Assembly: GCA_030632745.1 (NCBI GenBank)
Contig: DAOVUE010000016.1
Location: 1-10,198, forward strand
Direction: 5' to 3'
Origin: Pseudomonadota bacterium
GTDB taxonomy: Bacteria > Pseudomonadota > Gammaproteobacteria > GRL18
DNA: 10,198 bases
The position numbers and the translations under genes are program-made. This document shows positions 1-6,793 of the stretch, piece after piece. The notes under the pieces are model-generated. The model searched no databases, had not been told where the DNA came from, and saw only the letters and a program-made list of their open reading frames with translations. How positions within the stretch are numbered: position 1 is the stretch's first letter; each line of letters begins with the position of its first letter.

Positions 1-30
1 ATAGAAATCAAAGACTTACAGTCAATAAAT

Positions 31-87
31 ATGGATTCCCGCTAAAAGCTTGCCCCTGGCGAATGCAGGGGAATGCGGGAATGACGG
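31..87. repeat. Nested-hairpin intergenic repeat (REP/dRS3-like)
   Basis: The outer arms are ATTCCCGC (35-42) and GCGGGAAT (75-82), an exact 8-bp inverted repeat. Inside them is a second exact hairpin, CCCCTG (53-58) and CAGGGG (66-71), with a 7-nt loop. The outer flanks, TGGATTCCCGC and GCGGGAATGACGG, match a type of dispersed intergenic repeat common in proteobacteria and resembling the Neisseria dRS3 core ATTCCC-N-GGGAAT; that comparison is from memory. It is much more GC-rich than its surroundings. It could also fold at the 3' end of a transcript entering from the left, but no T-run follows it, so I do not call it a terminator. Confidence 0.6.
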
Positions 88-169
88 AGTTTTGCAAGTA
101 CCTCTGATGTTATTAATAAAATTATCGCTGCCAAGTCCCTTAAATAAAAATATGCCGCAGATAAAATAG
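88..169. other. AT-rich spacer, no gene seen
   Basis: Between the hairpin repeat and the Pho box I find no start codon with a ribosome site leading to a credible protein and no recognisable RNA. The stretch is AT-rich and may contribute upstream promoter DNA to phoB. Confidence 0.4.
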
Positions 170-187
170 CTTTCATAAAACTGTAAT
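170..187 (+). promoter_or_regulatory. Pho box of the phoB promoter
   Basis: Two 7-bp direct repeats, CTTTCAT (170-176) and CTGTAAT (181-187), are separated by AAAA. This reproduces the 11-bp periodicity of the Pho box (CTGTCAT, 4 AT-rich bases, CTGTCAT), with one mismatch to the consensus in each half. A -10-like TATGAT lies 10 bp downstream (198-203). That is the geometry of PhoB-activated promoters, where the Pho box replaces the -35 element. The site lies just upstream of phoB, so autoactivation by phosphorylated PhoB is the natural inference. Confidence 0.8.
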
Positions 188-197
188 GTTCTTTTGT

Positions 198-203
198 TAT
201 GAT
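198..203 (+). promoter_or_regulatory. phoB -10 element
   Basis: TATGAT matches the sigma70 -10 consensus at 5 of 6 positions and sits 10 bp after the Pho box. There is no good -35 hexamer, as expected for a promoter dependent on PhoB. Transcription would begin near 210, giving a leader of about 34 nt to the phoB ATG. That leader has no convincing Shine-Dalgarno sequence. Confidence 0.65.
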
Positions 204-243
204 AAAATGGATAATAGTAAATAGAGCTAAGTAGAAAAATTAT

Positions 244-939
244 ATGCCAAAAAAAAATATATTAATAGTAGAAGATGAACAGGCCATCAGGGATATGGTT
301 AAATTTTCTTTTTTCAATACCAAATTTGTTCTTAGTGAAGCGGAAGATGTAAAACAGGCAAGAATAAAAATTTCATCAAAGACGCCTGATCTGATTTTAC
401 TGGACTGGATGCTGCCCGATACTGATGGTGTAGATTTTGCCAGGGAGCTGCGTGAAGAAAAAAATACCTGTAAAATTCCCATTATCATGCTGACTGCAAA
501 ATCTGAAGAGAATGATAAAATTCGGGGTCTTAATGCCGGGGTTGATGATTACGTGGTAAAACCTTTTTCTACCAAAGAGTTAATCGCCCGTATTAAAGCA
601 GTGATAAGACGTTCCACTAACATGGAAGAAGAAGAAAAAGTAATTAAAATAGGTGCTTTGAAACTTAATAGAGAAAGTCATCGGGTATCCTGTTCAGGAA
701 AAAAGGTAGCTCTGGGCCCGCTTGAATATAAATTACTATCTCATTTTATGACCCATCCAGATAAAGTCTATTCCCGTTCACGCCTGCTGGATAAAGTCTG
801 GGGAGGGGATATTTATATAGAAGAGCGAACTGTGGATGTACATATCAGACGCTTGAGAAAAATTTTGAAAGAATTTGACCAGGATTTTTTAATTCAAACG
901 ATAAGAGGCAGTGGCTATCGTTTCTCTATAGAAGAATGA
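244..939 (+). CDS. phoB: Phosphate regulon response regulator PhoB (OmpR family)
   Basis: This is a cytoplasmic DNA-binding response regulator that, when phosphorylated by PhoR under phosphate limitation, binds Pho boxes and recruits RNA polymerase to phosphate-scavenging genes. The receiver domain (about residues 4-120) has the acidic pocket V-E10-D11-E12, the phosphoacceptor D54 in LLDWMLPD, T84 in MLTA and K106 in VVKPFS. The winged-helix effector domain (about 132-229) has the recognition-helix stretch ERTVDVHIRRLRKIL (194-208) and the ending TIRGSGYRFS. At 231 residues it is family-length, and by eye it aligns without gaps to much of E. coli PhoB. A Pho box and -10 precede it, indicating autoregulation. 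phoR follows after 126 nt. The ATG start is fixed by alignment to PhoB N-termini, since the ribosome site is weak. All key residues are present, so it is probably fully functional. Confidence 0.97.
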   Translation: MPKKNILIVEDEQAIRDMVKFSFFNTKFVLSEAEDVKQARIKISSKTPDLILLDWMLPDTDGVDFARELREEKNTCKIPIIMLTAKSEENDKIRGLNAGVDDYVVKPFSTKELIARIKAVIRRSTNMEEEEKVIKIGALKLNRESHRVSCSGKKVALGPLEYKLLSHFMTHPDKVYSRSRLLDKVWGGDIYIEERTVDVHIRRLRKILKEFDQDFLIQTIRGSGYRFSIEE

Positions 940-1065
940 TCTTTAACACTATGTTGCTTTTAAGCCAAAGATTTTATAAAACGTGAAATTATTCACTGTC
1001 TTATATGAGGATTTTATGTTCTCATAAAGGCATCGGCTAATGTTTCGTTTTTGCTGAAGGTTCAT
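940..1065. other. phoB-phoR spacer with inverted repeats
   Basis: This gap of 126 nt is longer than the short spacer usual between phoB and phoR. It holds GTGAA (983-987) / TTCAC (992-996) with a 4-nt loop, and TATGAG (1004-1009) / CTCATA (1021-1026) with an 11-nt loop. Neither is followed by a strong T-run. They could be mRNA-processing or attenuation structures, or chance in AT-rich DNA. No convincing small gene is present; a 11-codon frame starting at 1005 has no support. Confidence 0.35.
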
Positions 1066-2379
1066 ATGAATTCAAACAAACTGTTTATCATTCTTTTTTT
1101 CGAATTATGTATTGTCGGTATGGCTTTATTCATTTTATTTTTTCTCGGGCAATCCAGTGAGATTAGCTGGCATTTATTTTCTTTAGGATTATGCCTCTAT
1201 TTTTTCTGGCATATCTATAATCTTTTTCGATTAATAGAATGGCTGAGTTCAAAACAATGTCTGCATATGGATTCCAGTTTTGGGATCTGGAGTGAAATTT
1301 GTTCTCAATTAGTCAGTTTACAGCAAACGAGTCAATCAAGACAAAAAAAGCTGGTTAAACATCTAGGAAATTATCAAACTTTCGTTAACAAAATACCTGA
1401 TGCTGTCATTATCATCAGCAAAGATAATACTAAGCAAAAAAATGAAATAGAGTGGTTTAATAAAAGGGCTCAATTAACCTTTCAATTGAAAAAGAAAAAG
1501 CATCTGGGCATAAGTCTTAATGATATATTTACTGACCCGGCTGTAGATGATTTTTTATCCTCCCCCGAGACTAATAAAAGAATGGAGCTGCATTCACCGC
1601 TTGATAAAAATAAAATTTTTTCTCCGAGGATTCTTCCCTATCACAAGTCTTCAAGATTATTATTGTTTAGAAATATTAGCCGTATTTACTGGATTGATAG
1701 AATGAGAAAGGATTTTGTGGCCAATATCTCACATGAACTACGCACACCATTAACCGTTATCAGAGGCTATCTGGAATCATTTGAATCCTATTTTGAAAAA
1801 GATAAAAAATTCTTACCTGCAATTCAGAGTATGCAGCTGCAATCTTTACGTATGGGTAATTTGATTCAGGACTTACTTGTCCTGTCAAAGCTGGAATCTG
1901 ATACGGGTAAAGACGACAACAAACCTCTTTTAGCTGTGCCGACAATGATTGAAAATGTAATACATGATATCAAAGTGTTACATGGTGATAAAAAATATAC
2001 TATTAAAAGTGATATTGATTATTCCCTGAAGATGCCTGGCTATGAAAATGAAATTCAAAGTGTTATTTCTAATTTAATCAATAATGCCATTCGCTATACA
2101 CCATCGAACAGTATTATTCTGGTTCGCTGGTATAGCAATAACAATAAAAACTATTTTTCTGTGGAAGATAATGGTGAAGGTATTGAAGAAAAACATCTGC
2201 AGCGTTTAACGGAGCGTTTTTATCGTGTTGATAAAGGGCGTTCACGCAGTGAAGGTGGTACCGGTTTAGGTTTGTCAATTGTCAAGCATGTTCTCAATCA
2301 CCATAATGCTAAATTAAAAATCAAAAGTAAACCGGGAGAAGGAAGCCAGTTTATTTGTTGTTTTATGCCTGATCTCTAA
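1066..2379 (+). CDS. phoR: Phosphate regulon sensor histidine kinase PhoR
   Basis: This inner-membrane kinase/phosphatase sets the phosphorylation of PhoB in response to phosphate sufficiency, classically sensed through the PstSCAB transporter and PhoU, neither of which is in the window. Counting from the ATG at 1066 (437 aa), there are two N-terminal membrane helices (about 7-28 and 35-53) joined by a very short loop, then a PAS-like domain (about 103-205). The HisKA H-box follows, with H223 in NISHELRTPL, then the N-box NLINNAIRYT (about 336-345), G1 box VEDNGEGI and G2 box GGTGLGLSIVKH. This is the PhoR plan: no large periplasmic sensor. I chose ATG 1066 over the in-frame TTG at 1051 because GAAGG lies 5 nt before the ATG; the TTG would add only five residues. 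It is probably co-transcribed with phoB. All catalytic boxes are intact. Confidence 0.95.
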   Translation: MNSNKLFIILFFELCIVGMALFILFFLGQSSEISWHLFSLGLCLYFFWHIYNLFRLIEWLSSKQCLHMDSSFGIWSEICSQLVSLQQTSQSRQKKLVKHLGNYQTFVNKIPDAVIIISKDNTKQKNEIEWFNKRAQLTFQLKKKKHLGISLNDIFTDPAVDDFLSSPETNKRMELHSPLDKNKIFSPRILPYHKSSRLLLFRNISRIYWIDRMRKDFVANISHELRTPLTVIRGYLESFESYFEKDKKFLPAIQSMQLQSLRMGNLIQDLLVLSKLESDTGKDDNKPLLAVPTMIENVIHDIKVLHGDKKYTIKSDIDYSLKMPGYENEIQSVISNLINNAIRYTPSNSIILVRWYSNNNKNYFSVEDNGEGIEEKHLQRLTERFYRVDKGRSRSEGGTGLGLSIVKHVLNHHNAKLKIKSKPGEGSQFICCFMPDL

Positions 2380-2440
2380 TAAGTTAACAGACTTTCTGAG
2401 AAGTTACTCAAACATAATCTATCGTATTTTTTTATTGAAG
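2380..2440. other. Convergent spacer between phoR and the SGNH gene
   Basis: This 61-bp gap separates two converging genes. On the plus strand TGAG (2396-2399) and CTCA (2406-2409) can form a 4-bp stem, and a T-run lies at about 2427-2433. However, the stem is short and about 18 nt from the run, so this is at best a weak terminator for phoR. Nothing terminator-like is visible for the minus-strand operon. Confidence 0.25.
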
Positions 2441-3586
2441 TTACTTTTTAATATCATTAAGGCCAGATGGAGGTTGAGTGAGAATTTTAAAATAAGGATC
2501 TATAGTATAAGTCTTATCATCCATTGGCTGCTTCATTACTATATCGCCCAGTGTCTGCTCAATTTTATCAGCTATCGCTACCGTATAATGCATCGGATCC
2601 CAATAATTATTATCATTCGTTGTTATAGATGATTTAAACATAAAATCAACGACGGTGAGTTGTGGGACGGTCAGACCTATATCAGTCACTCGTTTTTTAC
2701 ATTCATCCCAGCTGAGTTTATCCTTAGACCCGGCCTGAGCCTGATCGTAATAATGGTGAGGTGGAAAAAGTAATATTTTTCGTGTTGACGGAGGTAATGA
2801 TGAAAGCCAGTCTTTTAACTTTATAAGATCCGGAAATTTCCAGCTTTTTATTTCTGCTTCAGTTACTTTCACTGCAGCTTGAAGAGACTCCTTAATTTTT
2901 GTTTCAGCATTAGCATATAACTTTTTCTGAATTTGAGCCTGATCCAGTTCTTCAGCAAATTGCCTGGTAAAATCGGCATAACCATCAGCATCGTAGGGAA
3001 ATGATCGAAAGCCCAGGATATTGCTTAACTGTCTCCGGCTATCTTTTATAATTCGTTTGTTTAACGGGGGGAGCTGCTGCCAGAAACCTGAAGCGTACAT
3101 CCACTCCTGAATACGTCTTTCTTCCACCAGTCCCTTATTGTGAACATCAACATATTTTCCGACACCATCAATGCTGCACCAGACATCGTCTATACTTACA
3201 ATAACCAGGTTTAGTTTGTCGTGATATTCTATAAACAGTGCAGCCATGCGTAACTGCTCATAGGGTGAACCGGCAGGTAAAGATAAATTGGCTATTTTTG
3301 CATCCAGCAGCTGATTTAAGTGCTGAGGCTTTAATAACATAACTGTTGAAGTGCCCATAATAAAGCTGTCAAAAGAGGGATTGCGTGCTATACCGGGGTT
3401 GAAGTGACGTCGTTTTGATGACACAGGTGAACGGGAAGCATCCGCTGAAAACATGAATATATCATACGCATCAACCAGATAAACCCATAGATATAATAAT
3501 GCTAAAGCACTGATAGTGACACCCATCAGTAGTTTAAGAAATTTGTTCCAGTCAGAACTGGAAGTAGATAAATTCTCTTGCTTCAT
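2441..3586 (-). CDS. Membrane-anchored SGNH/AlgJ-DltD-like protein, partner of MBOAT acyltransferase
   Basis: This 381-residue protein has one N-terminal membrane helix (about 18-40) and a soluble domain predicted outside the cytoplasm. FIMGTSTVMLLKP (75-87) fits the SGNH block I pattern G-x-S near a conserved proline, with S80 the candidate nucleophile. LSLPAGSPYEQL (101-112) resembles the N/G-containing second block. The late motif YWDPMHYT (328-335) supplies D330 and H333 in the Asp-x-x-His arrangement of SGNH enzymes such as DltD and AlgJ/AlgX. The gene starts inside the end of the upstream MBOAT gene (35-nt overlap), so the two are probably translationally coupled. The inferred role is the extracytoplasmic half of an O-acylation system, moving acyl groups onto or off a glycan. 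The family and exact substrate are not recognised. The start is tentative because its ribosome site is poor, but the next Met (residue 21) would remove the residues before the helix. Confidence 0.7.
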   Translation of the reverse strand: MKQENLSTSSSDWNKFLKLLMGVTISALALLYLWVYLVDAYDIFMFSADASRSPVSSKRRHFNPGIARNPSFDSFIMGTSTVMLLKPQHLNQLLDAKIANLSLPAGSPYEQLRMAALFIEYHDKLNLVIVSIDDVWCSIDGVGKYVDVHNKGLVEERRIQEWMYASGFWQQLPPLNKRIIKDSRRQLSNILGFRSFPYDADGYADFTRQFAEELDQAQIQKKLYANAETKIKESLQAAVKVTEAEIKSWKFPDLIKLKDWLSSLPPSTRKILLFPPHHYYDQAQAGSKDKLSWDECKKRVTDIGLTVPQLTVVDFMFKSSITTNDNNYWDPMHYTVAIADKIEQTLGDIVMKQPMDDKTYTIDPYFKILTQPPSGLNDIKK

Positions 3587-4949
3587 AACCTGTTATTACA
3601 ATTAAATAGACTAAAAGAAAACCAAAACCTATGGCGTAAATTAATTTTGGCTTCAATAAATTCAAGGCAAAAGTCGTGCTTGAGGGACCGAGTGTCGCAA
3701 TAATTCCAGCAATAATAATTATCTTCCAGTTATCCATATCCAGATGGGTAAAATCCACAGCAGTAATATGATACATACTCTGCATAATATCGAGTGCAAT
3801 AGAAAAATCCTGGATCCTGAACAGTATCCAGGTAAAGACTAAAAATAGTGACAGAACTAACCAGCCGACAGGTTTTGGCAGTCGAAAGCCTGATTTTTGC
3901 CAGACAACATGCAGAGCAAGTGCTGTTCCGTGTAATACTCCCCAGACTACAAACGACCATGATGCACCATGCCATAGTCCGCCTAAAAACATGGTTATCG
4001 TCAGAGCCTGTACTTGCCGCATCAAACCAAATCGATTGCCGCCCAGGGGAATATAAAGATAATCACGCAGAAAAGTGGACAGTGAAATATGCCAGCGACG
4101 CCAGAATTCCTGAATATCAAAAGCGGAATAAGGAATATTAAAATTGGCAGGTATGGTAAAACCAAACATTAGAGCGAGACCAATAGCCATATCAGAATAA
4201 GCTGAAAAATCAAAATAAATTTGCAATGTAAAGGCTAAGGCCGCTTGCCAGGAATCAACAAAAGCAGTATCAGCACCTGATACAACACTGTCAAAATAAG
4301 GCGAAGACATGTCTTCCAGTGCATTGGCAAGTACTACTTTTTTAAATAATCCAATAGAAAACAGAACTAAACCACGCGAAATCCATACGGATTTTTCCTG
4401 ATCAGCATAGGGGGCAGAAAATTGCGGAATAATATTATTATGCCGAACAATAGGGCCGGCGATGAGCTGAGGGAAGAAGGTAACGTAGAGTATATAATCA
4501 GAAAACTGGTAATGCACATCCTTATTTCGATACACATCAACGATATAGGATATTTGCTGAAAAGTAAAAAAAGAAATTGCCAGAGGCAGGATGACCGGGT
4601 TAATTGTCAATTCCAGTCCGAAAAGTGTATTAATATTATCCAGTAAAAACTGACTGTATTTAAAATAACCCAGCAGAGAAAGATTGATAATGATACCACT
4701 GATGAGTATCCAGCGTCTTTTCTGCTGATTTTCTATAGTGCTTAGAAAATGTCCGGTAACAAAATTAATGACAATGGAAAAGCCCATAAGCCACAAATAA
4801 ACAGGATTCCACCAGCCATAAAAAATCAGTGAGGCGATGGTCAGGCTGCTTAACGCACTTCTTAAACCTAAGTAACGGTAACACAACAAAAACAGACTCA
4901 TTACGATGGGCAGGAATACCAGTGTGAACACATGAGAGGTAAATAGCAT
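3552..4949 (-). CDS. MBOAT-family O-acyltransferase (AlgI-like)
   Basis: This is a polytopic inner-membrane protein of 465 residues with many hydrophobic helices from residue 5 to the end. It belongs to the membrane-bound O-acyltransferase family, in the AlgI/PatA/DltB branch. These proteins pass acyl groups, usually acetyl, from a cytoplasmic donor across the membrane for transfer to exported polymers. Diagnostic stretches are FFPQLIAGPIVRH (158-170), the FWRRWHISLSTFLRDYLYIPLGGN region (about 282-305, containing H287) and GGLWHGASWSFVVWG (323-337), where H327 corresponds to the essential family histidine. Length is typical for AlgI-like proteins. The SGNH-like gene follows with overlapping frames, the usual pairing for polysaccharide acylation. 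No alginate or cellulose synthesis genes are in the window, so the acceptor is unknown. No good Shine-Dalgarno sequence precedes the ATG, so the start is fairly but not fully secure. Confidence 0.9.
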   Translation of the reverse strand: MLFTSHVFTLVFLPIVMSLFLLCYRYLGLRSALSSLTIASLIFYGWWNPVYLWLMGFSIVINFVTGHFLSTIENQQKRRWILISGIIINLSLLGYFKYSQFLLDNINTLFGLELTINPVILPLAISFFTFQQISYIVDVYRNKDVHYQFSDYILYVTFFPQLIAGPIVRHNNIIPQFSAPYADQEKSVWISRGLVLFSIGLFKKVVLANALEDMSSPYFDSVVSGADTAFVDSWQAALAFTLQIYFDFSAYSDMAIGLALMFGFTIPANFNIPYSAFDIQEFWRRWHISLSTFLRDYLYIPLGGNRFGLMRQVQALTITMFLGGLWHGASWSFVVWGVLHGTALALHVVWQKSGFRLPKPVGWLVLSLFLVFTWILFRIQDFSIALDIMQSMYHITAVDFTHLDMDNWKIIIIAGIIATLGPSSTTFALNLLKPKLIYAIGFGFLLVYLIVITGYEAREFIYFQF

Positions 4950-5013
4950 CGAGAATCTTATCGCTTAGAATAATCCTGGAAAACGTATCGAGGATAACTG
5001 AATGAAGTTAAGA

Positions 5014-5043
5014 ATTATAAACTAATGCTAGTTTCTCAGGCAA
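5014..5043 (-). promoter_or_regulatory. Sigma70-type promoter for the acyltransferase operon
   Basis: Read on the minus strand, a -35-like TTGCCT (5038-5043) and a perfect TATAAT -10 (5014-5019) are separated by 18 bp. Transcription would start near 5007, leaving a leader of about 58 nt before the acyltransferase ATG at 4949. The -35 matches consensus at 4 of 6 positions. No alternative in the region has both elements at good spacing. Confidence 0.55.
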
Positions 5044-5120
5044 TCTTTTCTACAAAAATATTCATTATAGAGTTAAGCTGATTCAATATATTTCAATATA
5101 AATTTTAAAAATATTATTTC

Positions 5121-5155
5121 TGATACAATTAAAATAGGATAAAAACTGTTACAAT
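5121..5155 (+). promoter_or_regulatory. guaA: Candidate extended -10 promoters for guaA
   Basis: TGATACAAT (5121-5129) and TGTTACAAT (5147-5155) both read TG-N-TACAAT, one base away from the extended -10 consensus TGnTATAAT. Neither has a good -35, which extended -10 promoters can do without. The second would start transcription near 5162, about 57 nt before guaA. A third copy of the motif (5197-5205) lies so close to the ATG that it would give an almost leaderless transcript. Confidence 0.4.
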
Positions 5156-5158
5156 AGC

Positions 5159-5174
5159 ATTTGTTATAACAAAT
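5159..5174. promoter_or_regulatory. Perfect 16-bp palindrome upstream of guaA
   Basis: ATTTGTTATAACAAAT is an exact palindrome with no central spacer. It lies just downstream of the 5147-5155 motif, around the expected transcription start. Its place and symmetry suit an operator for a dimeric repressor. No matching regulator is recognised, and it does not look like a PurR or DnaA site. Confidence 0.4.
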
Positions 5175-5189
5175 CAATAAGTTACTTGT

Positions 5190-5204
5190 TTGTAACTGTT
5201 ACAA
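5190..5204. promoter_or_regulatory. Second palindrome, TTGTAAC-T-GTTACAA, overlapping the third -10-like motif
   Basis: The 7-bp arms are exact inverted repeats around a single T. The site overlaps the 5197-5205 TGTTACAAT copy and a second symmetric arrangement, GTTAC-N6-GTAAC (5181-5196). The shared half-sites TTGTTA and TTGTAAC suggest one protein contacting several positions. It ends 14 bp before the guaA ATG, so binding here could also affect translation initiation or early elongation. Confidence 0.4.
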
Positions 5205-5218
5205 TCAGAGCATAAAAA

Positions 5219-6793
5219 ATGACACAAAATATTCATCAGCACCGAATTCTTATCCTTGATTTTGGTTCTCAATACAGCCAGTTGATTGCCAGACGGGTAC
5301 GTGAAGCAGGTGTTTATTGTGAAATTCACCCGTCAAATTATGATGCGGAGTCTATTCAGGCCTTTAATGCCAGCGGTATTATTCTTTCCGGCGGACCGGA
5401 AACGGTCACTTCCCATGATACTCCAAGAGCTGCAGATGCGGTGTTTGAGCTGGGTGTTCCGGTATTAGGTATTTGTTATGGTATGCAGACTATGACACAG
5501 CAGCTGGGTGGTCAGGTAGAAAATGCTGATCATCATGAATATGGCTATGCTCAGGTCAGAGCTCATGGTCATACACAATTACTTAAAGATATAGAAGATC
5601 ATACTACAGCAGAAGGCTATGGCATGCTGGATGTCTGGATGTCACACGGTGATCGAGTAGTGCAGATGCCGGAAGGTTTTAAGCTGATGGCGAGTACGGA
5701 TAATGCACCTATTGCCGGAATGGCTGATGAAGCACGGCATTTTTATGGCATTCAGTTTCATCCTGAAGTGACACATACCAAGCAGGGACAACGTATTTTT
5801 AAACGTTTTATTGAAGATATCTGTCGCTGTGATACGCTATGGAATCCAGGCAATATTATTGCAGACAGCATTAAAACTATTCGTGAGCAGGTCGGTGATG
5901 ATGCTGTGCTGCTGGGACTTTCGGGTGGTGTGGATTCGTCGGTTGTTGCTGCACTTCTGCACAAAGCCATTGGTGATAAATTAACCTGTATCTTTGTTGA
6001 TAATGGCCTGTTACGCCTTAATGAAGGCGATCAGGTGATGACCATGTTTGCTCAGCACATGGGAATTAAAGTGATCCGTGTTGATGCCGCCGAGCGTTTT
6101 TTAGGCAACCTTGCCGGAGAGAATGATCCTGAGAAGAAACGTAAAATTATTGGCCATGAATTTATTAATGTATTTGACGAAGAAGCGGACAAGCTGGACA
6201 ATGTTAAGTGGCTGGCACAAGGAACAATCTATCCGGATGTGATTGAATCCGGAGGTCAGAATGGTACGGCTCATGTGATCAAATCACATCATAATGTGGG
6301 TGGATTGCCTGAAGATATGGCTTTAGAACTGGTAGAACCCTTAAGAGAGTTGTTTAAAGATGAAGTCAGAGAATTGGGTTTAGAACTGGGACTGCCTTAT
6401 GATATGGTTTATCGTCATCCATTCCCGGGGCCTGGTCTGGGGGTACGTATTTTAGGTGAAGTGAAAAAAGAATATGCGGATATTTTACGTGAAGCTGATG
6501 CCATTTTTATTGAAGAATTGTATAAAAATGATCTCTATCATAAAGTATCGCAAGCCTTTGCTGTCTTTTTACCGGTAAAATCGGTGGGTGTAAAAGGGGA
6601 TGGCCGCTGCTATTCTTATGTTATTGCACTGCGTGCAGTAGAAACCATTGATTTTATGACCGCTCGCTGGGCGCACTTGCCCTATGAAGTACTGGAAACT
6701 ATCTCCAGTCGCATTATCAATGAAGTCGATCAGGTAACTCGGGTGAGTTATGATATTTCCTCGAAACCCCCCGCTACAATCGAATGGGAGTAA
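5219..6793 (+). CDS. guaA: GMP synthase (glutamine-hydrolysing)
   Basis: This cytosolic enzyme makes GMP from XMP, glutamine and ATP in the last step of de novo guanine nucleotide synthesis. The N-terminal class I glutamine amidotransferase domain (about residues 8-200) has the catalytic triad C86 (GICYGMQ), H181 and E183 (FHPEVTHT). The ATP-pyrophosphatase domain has the PP-loop LSGGVDSS (234-241). The C-terminal dimerisation domain has [16 protein letters not shown] and ends KPPATIEWE. At 524 residues it is one shorter than the E. coli enzyme, with catalytic residues at the same numbers. guaB, its usual neighbour, is not adjacent here; a divergent acyltransferase gene lies upstream instead. 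The end overlaps tadA by 10 nt. There is no strong ribosome site, so the start rests on alignment. The upstream motif cluster suggests regulated transcription. Confidence 0.98.
   Translation: MTQNIHQHRILILDFGSQYSQLIARRVREAGVYCEIHPSNYDAESIQAFNASGIILSGGPETVTSHDTPRAADAVFELGVPVLGICYGMQTMTQQLGGQVENADHHEYGYAQVRAHGHTQLLKDIEDHTTAEGYGMLDVWMSHGDRVVQMPEGFKLMASTDNAPIAGMADEARHFYGIQFHPEVTHTKQGQRIFKRFIEDICRCDTLWNPGNIIADSIKTIREQVGDDAVLLGLSGGVDSSVVAALLHKAIGDKLTCIFVDNGLLRLNEGDQVMTMFAQHMGIKVIRVDAAERFLGNLAGENDPEKKRKIIGHEFINVFDEEADKLDNVKWLAQGTIYPDVIESGGQNGTAHVIKSHHNVGGLPEDMALELVEPLRELFKDEVRELGLELGLPYDMVYRHPFPGPGLGVRILGEVKKEYADILREADAIFIEELYKNDLYHKVSQAFAVFLPVKSVGVKGDGRCYSYVIALRAVETIDFMTARWAHLPYEVLETISSRIINEVDQVTRVSYDISSKPPATIEWE

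Larger units (their letters stand above)
4950..5218. other. Divergent regulatory region between the acyltransferase and guaA
   Basis: This AT-rich region contains promoters for both flanking genes. The left part has a sigma70-type promoter for the minus-strand acyltransferase. The right part has three extended -10-like motifs and overlapping palindromes in front of guaA. I see no gene in it: the reading frames are short, lack ribosome sites and resemble nothing. Confidence 0.6.

Noticed and set aside
1005..1040. 11-codon frame in the phoB-phoR spacer as a leader peptide
   Set aside because: There is no convincing ribosome site and no regulatory codon run, so there is no support for translation.
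2435..2632. A 65-codon plus-strand frame after phoR
   Set aside because: It lies antisense to the end of the SGNH-like gene, lacks a ribosome site, and its isoleucine/tyrosine-rich low-complexity translation reflects AT-rich antisense sequence.
3730..3975. An 81-codon minus-strand frame overlapping the acyltransferase
   Set aside because: It is a shifted frame of the acyltransferase coding sequence; the main frame is continuous and carries the family motifs, so it is not evidence of a frameshift.
3848..4141. A 97-codon plus-strand frame inside the acyltransferase region
   Set aside because: It is fully antisense to a well-supported MBOAT gene with conserved motifs on the other strand, and its translation resembles nothing.
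5159..5205. PurR, DnaA or TyrR sites before guaA
   Set aside because: The palindromes do not fit the PurR consensus (ACGCAAACGTTTGCGT), the DnaA box (TTATCCACA) or the TyrR box (TGTAAA-N6-TTTACA) well enough to name any of them.
5758..5970. A 70-codon minus-strand frame antisense to guaA
   Set aside because: It is serine/proline-rich in the manner typical of antisense frames and covers the conserved glutaminase-to-ATPase segment of GuaA.
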